From: Fomitopsis serialis
Lineage: Eukaryota; Basidiomycota; Agaricomycetes; Polyporales; Fomitopsidaceae
DNA: 28,763 nucleotides
Assembly: GCF_022376445.1 (NCBI RefSeq)
Contig: NW_025955424.1
Location: 1 to 28,763, forward strand
Direction: 5' to 3'
Every line of letters starts with the position of its first letter. The first letter of the stretch is position 1. Shown here in pieces: positions 18,307 through 26,254 of the stretch. The notes below the pieces were generated by a model. That model was given only the letters and a program-made list of their open reading frames with translations. It had not been told where the DNA came from and did no database searches. The translations under genes were made by a program, and so were the position numbers.

Positions 18307-19909
18307 CTACTTCGTATCAGCCTTCGACTGGGGCGGCTCGCTGTCCGACCTCGGCGGTGTTGCGGCTCTCGACGAACCCTGCTCCGCCTTTCGGCGAGCC
18401 ATAGACCGTGTGACCCTACCAACGGCGGCGTTCGAGGTCTTTCGCGTCACTGCTTGGGGCGTTGGTTGGGACTTGAGCAATGTATTGTTGCGATCTTTCG
18501 CAGTACTGTCCCTAGGCGACGGAGGTGAGGAATCGCTCTCTTCATCGTCTTCGTCGTCCTGGTCATCCGTGTCAGTGTCCGATCGCGGTGGATGGGGATG
18601 AGGCACAGCCGGACGAGGGCTATGTTCCCAGTCAGTGAGGTCCGCGTTTCGACGGGCCAGCTCTCGATCGAGCGCCTTCTTCTGCTCCGGCGTGAGGTCC
18701 TCTGGCGTGTTCTGGAGCTCCTCTTCCGTCTGCTCGAAGGCGGCCAAGAAATCGTCGTGCATGATATCATTCACCACGAAGTTTCGCGACTCGTATGCTG
18801 GATTCAGGATGTTCCACAGACGCCGCAGGAGTCGAGTCAGGGGCTTGTAGTAGTCATCCACGAAGCACAACACCAAGAGGAAAGCCTTATTGTGAGTCAT
18901 GATCGCTTGTTTGTTCTCTGGGAGGTGCGGGTTGTCCGGCGCTTGAATGAGCTGGTAAATTTTGTTGGCCAAGGCCGTGTCTGTACCATTCCACAAGGCC
19001 TCCCGACGCATTGCTGGACCGGATCTTGAAATGGAGGTGCACAGGAGAATCCAGAAGACACTCTCCAGGTCATGATAGAAGGAATATGTGGGAGGAGGCT
19101 CGACAACAACCTCTAGGTCCCCATCCGGCGTCGCAACGAAGGTAGGCACATACCAGGTTCCCCCTAGGAGCTCGCCAGACATATACGGCCGCGTACCCTA
19201 TCATATGGACGAGTTAATGCGTGTCAGTGAACAGCGCAGTAGGTCAACTTACAGTCGTGGGGTCAGCCGCATTCGTCTTGTCGTCTAGCATCGATGCAAA
19301 ATCGAAGTCGATAATGATGCCGCGGCGACCCTTCGCGGTTTCGCGTGTAATGAGGATGTTCTCGGTGCACAGGTCGTGATGTGCGACTCCGTTCTCGAAA
19401 GCGGTTCGGTGTCCTGGTACCGGTTCAGATACAGCAAGCAATGGTACGGCAGCAACGAACTCACCGGCTAGAGCATCGTGAATGGCACCAACCAGCTCCA
19501 AGCGCGTCACAGCATGCTTGATCGACCAGCCATACGATTCCATGACTAGCCTGGAATGAGTTCGCCCGCGAGGCATCTTCATGGCAGGCTCAGCAATCAA
19601 CGGCAGGCAGTCCAGTCGACGCGTATACAGAGCCAGGAGCTCACGGTCCCTGTTGGGCCCATCCACAGGGACCTTGCCGAACAAGGTGCCGAGATCAATG
19701 TTTCTCTGTGGCATGTCGATGCAGCTAGGTTTTCCCTCGACTTGCAGGCCACAGCGGATGCGCACGAGTATGTCGTCCACCTGGCCATTGATCCGAACGG
19801 CTGTGAACGAGCGCATCACCGCGATACCGTCAGCGCGTCCGATCTTCTGGTAGAACTCGCCTTCCGGATGTCGCTCGTCGTCGCGCCACGAATCCTTCAC
19901 GACATACAC
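18307..19909 (-). CDS. FunK1-type protein kinase (N-terminus missing or unplaced)
   Basis: - strand exons are 19909-19465, 19413-19253 and 19197-18307, joined by introns of 51 and 55 nt, for about 499 aa. The first exon reads VYVVKDSWRDDERHPEGEF, the Lys-containing start of the FunK1 core. The second gives the catalytic loop HHDLCTENILI and DFDFAS in place of DFG. The third starts GTRPYMSGELL and continues YSFYHDLESVFWILL. A long acidic and RS-rich tail ends at TAG 18307. FunK1 kinases are a fungal family expanded in Agaricomycetes, with ill-defined substrates. An acceptor (gcgcacag) precedes 19909, so an upstream exon is expected. None with the usual N-terminal region is visible, only an orphan precursor signal exon at 20132-20030. 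It may be a truncated gene. The inverted partner at 8098-9745 is more decayed. Confidence 0.85.
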
Positions 19910-20021
19910 CTGTGCGCAGACATGAGGGCCGGAGAGGAGGGACGGGATGCGGCACGATATATACGTGGCGCTGTTGCTGCGGGAGGGTCAACTCGTCCCA
20001 GAGCCACGCCTTCCACCGAGT

Positions 20022-20132
20022 CTACGCACTGTTCACGCCCACGAAGTGCGAATCAAGTTGAACAATAGGCACGGCGGTGGCGAGTTTGAGAAAGACACAG
20101 GCGAGAAGGACGAATGCAGAGATGAACCTCAT
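20022..20132 (-). CDS. Orphan signal-peptide exon of a precursor-like gene (gene 7)
   Basis: ATG at 20132-20130 opens MRFISAFVLLACVFLKLATA and then VPIVQLDSHFVGVNSA and TAG, 36 aa if unspliced. This matches the first exon of the - strand precursors (MKLTSAFVALACVLF, MKLTTAFVVLACALL). A good donor (gtgcgt) after position 20030 would end the exon at phase 1, as in the relatives. An acceptor with branch and pyrimidine tract (ttgaccctcccgcag) at 19977 would give a 53-nt intron. No recognisable repeat exons follow. FunK1 sequence begins within about 70 bp, and joining it in the FunK1 frame needs phase 0, which this donor does not give. I read it as a remnant or an exon captured next to the kinase. 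Confidence 0.5.
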   Translation of the reverse strand: MRFISAFVLLACVFLKLATAVPIVQLDSHFVGVNSA

Positions 20133-20195
20133 AGTGACAGCGACGCGATACTGTACTACGAGGAGTGCAATGCTGAGACTGTCCTGCAAGGTCGG

Positions 20196-20204
20196 CTCTT
20201 ATGC
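20196..20204 (-). promoter_or_regulatory. TATA-like box of gene 7
   Basis: On the - strand cataagagc lies about 64 nt before the ATG at 20132. Genes 5 and 6 have TATAAAAG and GATAAAAG at nearly the same distance. Confidence 0.45.
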
Positions 20205-21225
20205 AACTCGGATAGCCGTCTGCGGCCTGTGATATGCGTCGTCTGACGAGCATATCCGGGCCCCGATAGCACGAACGTTTATTTATGGTGTGATAGTGAC
20301 CACGAGGTCGTTTTTTCTGACTGTCTTCGGCGAGAAGACAACGGATGAAAAAGCACTTACCTTAGTGAATGCTGGATGGGACCCTCATGTCCATCTGGAT
20401 CATCGCATGAGCCAGACTGTATTTCAAAGTGTCGTATAGATGCAATGGAAGATAGTGATTGGGCAGGGACATTACCTATGCACGTTCGTCGACCCTGGGT
20501 CCTCGCATGCACCCCGAGCTTCCAGCACTGATTCACTTTCCCGTTTCTGCTCCTCACACCAGGCGCTTGATAAGTGGCTCGGACAAGAGACGCTAGTCAC
20601 AAACCCGGGAACCGTCTCGGCATTTGGAAGTGTCAGCAGGGTACTCACTTCGTCCTCTGCCGTACTATGAAAACCTGGTTCAGAACATGTAGTATGAGAG
20701 ACGCCACGCCGTATGACGATTCACGGCTTCGTTCCAAATTAGGCAGGTGTTGTTCTTTGACATCAGCTACTGGCAAAGTTAGCCTTGTCATGAAAGTCAG
20801 TGAACAGTAGGCTAATACAATCTCTGCGGTGATATACCCTATGTACGCCGCGGATCCTCTGGCAACACACAGGTTATTATATATGCGAGCCGGGTATGAG
20901 GTTTGTGCGCCAAGCAGAGATGCTGAACCTGAGCTTGAGAGCATTCGAGGGTATGCTGGTGCTGGTCAATCTGATATCTCAGTATGTTCTCACTGATCAC
21001 TGGCAAGCGTCAAGTCCAATTGGTGCGAAGAACTACAACAGAGACAAGAGAGAAGCCGAGCACAGTGCATACAGCCATGAAACCGAATACGCAGAAGTAC
21101 AATCAACAGAGACCGGCCCGGGAGAGTCAGCTTGCCGACATTCACCCATATGGTATTTGAGCGCAGACCGTCGACTCCGAATAGTACCAAGGCGGACATT
21201 ATGGATGTTCCTATTTGGCAAATCG
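20205..21225. other. Spacer between genes 7 and 5, no gene supported
   Basis: No convincing gene. A degenerate peptide-exon-like stretch on the - strand near 20640-20670 (tacggcagaggacgaagtgagtacc) resembles the end and donor of the peptide exons of gene 6, but it cannot be placed in a frame. Confidence 0.35.
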
Positions 21226-21826
21226 TCAGCTTGGGGTCGAGTGCATGTCATAGACAACCATACAATCCTCAAAGCCTTCCAATTCTGTTATTGTTACCAA
21301 TGTTAGCCGTTGTGACAGCGAGCAACTCAGATAACTGGTAACATCTGACCTTTATCGAAAGGAGAATATCCACCGCCGCCGCTGCGTTGTACTGATAAGT
21401 AGAATCATCACACGTTAGCTACTACGGGAGAGGAGTCATTTTCATGAATGTAACTTATACCGCGCTTCTCGAGGCCTGTGAACACAATTTAGTTGGGGGG
21501 GTCGAAAACATCGCCGATGTGCGATCTATATCTTACCTCCGTTGGTGCCAGTGGCCCAGCCGATGACGGGTTCTAGGTCAGTGGTAGTCGGAAGGTCAGC
21601 GTCATGTGCGACAAGGAACTGAGGAGAATCTATACCGCGTGCCTCAAGGTCTGCTCAGGACGGTCAGTCGATACAGTACATATAAGTATCATTCGATAGG
21701 TAGTGTCTGACCTGCAGTATCGCCGATGTACAATGGCCTATCCTGAGCCCGGGGTAAGGCCGGCATGGCGGCGGCGACCTCAAACAAGACGCAGGCGAGA
21801 GCAACGAAAGCAGAGGTAAGCTTCAT
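21226..21826 (-). CDS. Secreted multi-peptide precursor with microexons, gene 5
   Basis: - strand exons are 21826-21712, 21650-21636, 21572-21537, 21475-21461, 21391-21350 and 21284-21226. They total 282 nt, 93 aa, with no frame break. Exon 1 encodes a signal peptide (MKLTSAFVALACVLFEVAAA) and MPALPRAQDRPLYIGDTA. Two 15-nt microexons encode DLEAR and GLEKR. Each is followed after an intron by a peptide exon: EPVIGWATGTNG, then VQRSGGGGYSPFDK. The last exon gives ELEGFEDCMVVYDMHSTPS and TGA. All internal exons are phase 1-1. Compared with the + strand genes, the cleavage site and the peptide are carried on separate exons. The two peptides have diverged strongly from each other and from gene 6, apart from Gly-rich and Tyr content. 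Exon calls rest on splice motifs and the shared architecture only. Confidence 0.65.
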
Positions 21827-21893
21827 CGTGGTAGCAAGTTGCGATGCGGAAAAAGTAGAAGAGTGCGATGTCCAGGTAAACCTGTTCGGTAAG
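21827..21893 (-). promoter_or_regulatory. 5' UTR of gene 5 with sequence shared with genes 6 and 7
   Basis: The - strand leader contains catcgcactcttc, close to catcgcactcctcc before gene 6 and to gcactcctcg before gene 7. The three - strand genes therefore share promoter and leader ancestry. Confidence 0.5.
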
Positions 21894-21901
21894 CTTTTAT
21901 A
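21894..21901 (-). promoter_or_regulatory. TATA box of gene 5
   Basis: TATAAAAG on the - strand, 67 nt before the ATG at 21826. Confidence 0.65.
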
Positions 21902-24580
21902 CAGTGCAGATAACCGCCTGCAACATGCCTTCCGGTAAATGTTCCGCGACCGTCAAGAGCACGAGGCCTGAGGCGAGATCTGAGGGTGACCATGGGGCCA
22001 TCCTTTTCGTCGTGTCTATGAACACAGGAAAGCAGCACGCACAAATGCGCTACCAAAATGGATGCAGGCATCAGGCTTCCCAGCAGCTGCCGTGCCTTGA
22101 AAGGGCATGAATGTCATGGGATACATCCCGTGTTGTAGTTTCGATGCCATGCTAGACGACTTCTATGAAGGTAAGTCACTTAATGCACGTTCACTTAGCT
22201 ACAACACGCATCCCAAACTTCCTAGAACAGTCCAGGCCGCCGCGCAACTCTACGCCACAAGGAATCAGTTCCCTAGATGTAGGAGCCAACGTATTAAACA
22301 AGGATCTACGCACCCAATCTCGAGGCCTGTTATCGGGTTTCTGATGCACGTCGCAGCGATATATCCAATCTTGTGTTCGCTTCTCCGCGACGCCCAGCGT
22401 TTCGCAGATAGTTCAATTGACCGAAGAGGTATCCATAGCTCAGAGCTGCAGGAAGGACTGTTTCAGGTTTGGAGGCGTCGAACTACTCATCTTATAATCA
22501 TCGGATCATAATAAAACAGCTTGGGCACTGCGGTAGTCATCGGGAACGACGAAGATGGACAGCGTCAAATATCACGCGCCACCAGCGAACTCTCTCGGGG
22601 TCAAGTAGAGGCAATAGCGCCGCTATATTGACGCTCTCCATATGCTTGAGGAACCCGGTATGGCTGCCGGTGTACTAGTCAAGATCATCACGGCGCTGGC
22701 ATGCCGCATGAGTTCTACCCCGCATATGGTATGCAATGAATCTATCATTCGACAATCGGATGGCAGCGCACAATGGTAGTCTGTCGAACATCAGGACACG
22801 ATCTTGTTCGCATTGATATTGCTCCAACCGTTCCATTTCAAGTCCAGGGCGTTAATCTAGGTCGATGTAGGGTGTCTGGAACGAAGTACCATCAGATACT
22901 AGCTGTACCTCTCGAGTTGGATTTCTATGACACATACCTGCATTCGCATGCGCTGCGCCGCAATCCTGGACACAAAATTGCGCTGGGTGATTTTCGCAGG
23001 TGGTAGCGTGACTTACGGAAATGTAGCGGTGGGCACGACAGACTGTTACATACCGTATGAGTCATGAGGCATTGAGTACTCGGCGGGGATAGTAGTACCT
23101 CAATCGAAGGGGATAACGGATCGCAGCCTTGGTCGCGGGCCTCGCTGTGAGACATGGGTTGCAAACACGGGTCACTCTCTTCCCAAGAATCTTCATTCCT
23201 TCGTCCGTTTGACCGAACAGGTCCAGTCGCAGATCGTCCGAGTCAGCAATACGATGAAGTGCGGGTGACAAGTAGCCCGAACGCCGCCATCTTGAGTGCC
23301 ACCCGCCCGGTACTAGAGCACATAGGTAAGTAGTACATGCACCCCCGATCAACGGACGTCAGACGCCAAGTACGGCAGCACGACTGAATATCTGTTTACT
23401 CACCTGGACTTCACGTACGACAGGTCGAGCCTCTGATGTCGCAGCGACAAACCGCAGTACCGTCCACAGCGCGACGCGACTCCGACTTTCAGAGTTACAT
23501 AGGTAGAAACAGAGTGTTTCCACCTGTTCTGTGAGTCTTTATACCGTGGCGAGTCCAATTGATAGACATACCGTTAGCGCCTACGCAGCAGATGCAATGG
23601 CTCGCAAGCCTGAGACTGAAGTGCATCAAGGCTGTGGCCGTACTTAGCAGGCGTCCGCCCCCCCCACGCCCCCCCCCCCCAAGTTGATTGTTGTGGTGAA
23701 CTTCAAGTCCGACAGAGCGAAGACAAACTTCTTTGGAAGTAGCCTGGGCGGCGATGCATCCAGTTCGAGCTTGCCACAAGTACGACAAACAGGCGGCTGG
23801 GGTCATATACTTGCGGATACTGACCCACAAGCTTAGCTAGGAGAGACGCCGTGCGCGTGAGTAGGAAGGAGGGCGGACAGTTGAGTGACGAGTCCGGAAG
23901 CCTGAGCTTGCAAAGTCAGCCACGCGGCCCATCCTACGCCGTGTGGATGAGAATGAAAAGTTTCAGGTGTACATGTATACCGTCCCATATCAACTTCAGG
24001 ACCATGAGACCCGGAGGTCTGCCTGCAAGACTGGAAAACTGTAAGACAGGCTGCGTAGCGAATTGACGGTCGTCGGTGCACGCGACTCGTCGCGGCCCGG
24101 GTTGAAAGGAATCCAAGTTGGCATTGAACAGTGAGACACCACTGCCAGACTCGGACGCCACTAAGTAGCTGCAGGGCTTGGTACTGCTGTATGCTGGCCA
24201 GTCGTGACGTAGTACACGGCTTGTACCCGAACTTGTTACGCGGTGACTCAGTACGTCGGTCTGACAGAATGGAGGAACGACTTCATTTGATCATCGCTCG
24301 GTGCACACCGTTCTGCGCGTGAAGCCAGTGAGGGCGGTTACAGTCGGGGTGTTCATTGCGCGCGGTTTGCACGCTCTCGGGCTTAACAACAGGCAGTGTC
24401 AATGACCACATATCCATAAGAGAGAACTCGGTTACAACACGTGCGATCGCAGCAGGAAACACAGGTAAGCTATATCCTATGGTGCCCGGAAAGAAGTTGA
24501 CGAGTACAGCGGGTTTCCTGGGGTGTATATCACAAGTCTTCCTGAATACCAAGGTGTCAGCTCAGCATCGAGTGTGAATC
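21902..24580. other. Large region without supported genes
   Basis: About 2.7 kb in which I find no family-like ORF on either strand. It holds two C runs (about 23658-23665 and 23669-23680). Several isolated donor-like words (gtaagt at about 22171 and 23325, gtaagc at 24465) do not assemble into exons. Directly after gene 6 (24541-24480, - strand) the spacing predicts another peptide exon, and a candidate acceptor exists there, but the sequence is not a recognisable repeat. The region may contain eroded repeats of gene 6. Confidence 0.4.
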
Positions 24581-26180
24581 TCAGACAGTCGTACATGCGG
24601 CATCTTCCTCTGTCAAAGAATTGTGTTAGTTGCCATGTGCATACACCGGGACAGTGGACAGTATCTGACCTTCGCTCACATCGACGCCATAAATGCCGCC
24701 AACGTGCGGTGCTAAGTGAACGACGCATGTCAGATTGTGTCAGCAGCATGAAGGTTGGAGGGATTACCGCGCGTCTCGATGTCTGTACAAAATCAAATCA
24801 GTCAATATCACATGTATTCCACGTAGCAGGTAGAGCCTGACCTTCGGCATCAACACCATAGATACCACCGACATGGGGTGCTAAACAGTCGTTGGGTCGG
24901 ATTATTGTAGGTCAACCGCAAGGTTCCCAATAAGACGTACCACGAGCTTCAAGGCCTGCGACAACGAAGTCAGGCATCGAAGTTCAAAGGAAAGCCATCA
25001 CTAAGTGAATGGGATCTGACCTTCGTCGGCGTCGACGCCATAGATACCACCGATGTGCGGTTCTGAACCATTGTCAGTCGGCATGTCTAAGTATTGTGCG
25101 CAAAACAAAGCTCAAGGAAGTCGTACCGCGTGCCGTAAGGTCTATAGATCACAGTTAATCAGTAAGCAGAGATCAATCTTGCCCGAAGGATATCTGACCT
25201 TCGTCAGCGTCGACACCATAAATACCACCGACGTGTGGCTCTATAATGATCCCGGATATCAGTATCGTGCGCTGTACACAATTCAGCAGACCTCGTACCG
25301 CGCGCCGTAAGGTCTGCATAACTCCATCAGCGCAACGAACGCGGTCAAGAAGTGGACCATATCTGACCTTCATCAGCATCGACTCCATAAATACCGCCGA
25401 TGTGCGGTTCTAAGCGAATGATATAAAGGACATCAGTATCATGCGACATGAAAAACTCAGGAAGTAATCTACCGCGCGCCGTCAGGTCTACACGAGTTGG
25501 TGATTCAGTACGACGTATGCTGTCATAAATAGACATTAATAGCTTACCTTCCTCACTATCGACGCCATAAATACCGCCGACGTGTGGCTCTGTGACAACA
25601 ATTCTCGGAGTATTAGTACGCGGTGCCGTACCAAATCAGATGAATCTGTACCGCGCGCCGTGAGGTCTGCACAATACAGGCATTCAGTACGGCAGGCGTT
25701 ACTAGCAACCGACAAAGGCTCACCCTCGTCGGCATCGACGCCGTAGATGCCGCCAACATGAGGTTCTAAGTCAAGGATCGTCAATGCTGTGCATCACAAT
25801 GTCATTAGACAAGCCATGTACCGCGCGCATCAAGGTCTGCGCAAGACACGTCAGTCGGCGCGATATATATTTTCAGTGGGCAGACAAGATCTGACCTTCG
25901 GAGTCGACACCGTAAATACCAGCGACGTGGGGTGCTAAGTGGCACGAAGAGCAAGACATCAAATGTCAGACTGATGCATGGTAGAATTTCAATAGTATAT
26001 ACCGCGCTTGTGAAGGTCTGCTACACAAGACAGTGAATCAGCACCAACAAACGAGTCGAGCAGACATTATCTGACCGTCGGAGGAAGAGGCGTATAACGC
26101 ACCGCGAAGGGGGCTGGCGCCGCAACGACGACCTCGAGCAGGGCGCAGGCCAGGACAACGAAAGCGGTAGTGAGCTTCAT
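24581..26180 (-). CDS. Secreted precursor with eight microexon/peptide-exon pairs, gene 6 (exon 1 frameshift)
   Basis: Exon 1 (26180-26076) encodes MKLTTAFVVLACALLEVVVA and AAPAP. Then 15-nt microexons alternate with 39-42-nt peptide exons. Microexons: 26017-26003, 25836-25822, 25666-25652, 25487-25473, 25313-25299, 25141-25127, 24955-24941, 24782-24768. Peptide exons: 25934-25896, 25765-25724, 25589-25548, 25409-25368, 25240-25199, 25062-25021, 24880-24842, 24711-24670. The terminal exon is 24609-24581. Microexons read DLHKR, DLDAR, DLTAR four times, GLEAR and DIETR. Peptide exons are variants of EPHVGGIYGVDADE. Every internal exon is phase 1-1 and pairs recur about every 175 bp. The first exon ends in phase 0 instead of 1; its tail reads GALYASSSD one frame over, so one base is missing or extra between AAPAP and that segment, perhaps in the G run at 26109-26113. 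Only the first linker keeps a dibasic site. Confidence 0.75.
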
Positions 26181-26246
26181 GCTGATGAGACGATGCGACG
26201 CGAAAACCTGGAGGAGTGCGATGGTCGAGTAGCATCCTCAGCTCTG

Positions 26247-26254
26247 CTTTTATC
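26247..26254 (-). promoter_or_regulatory. TATA box of gene 6
   Basis: GATAAAAG on the - strand, 66 nt before the ATG at 26180. This is the same spacing as gene 5. Confidence 0.6.

Noticed and set aside
20645..20944. - strand ORF of 99 codons with a hydrophobic stretch between genes 7 and 5
   Set aside because: No signal-peptide start comparable to genes 5-7, no repeat exons and no family resemblance; kept only as spacer.
24480..24540. A ninth peptide exon of gene 6
   Set aside because: An acceptor exists at the right spacing (24542), but the sequence does not encode a recognisable core, and joining it to the preceding short exon creates a stop. I ended the gene at 24581 instead.
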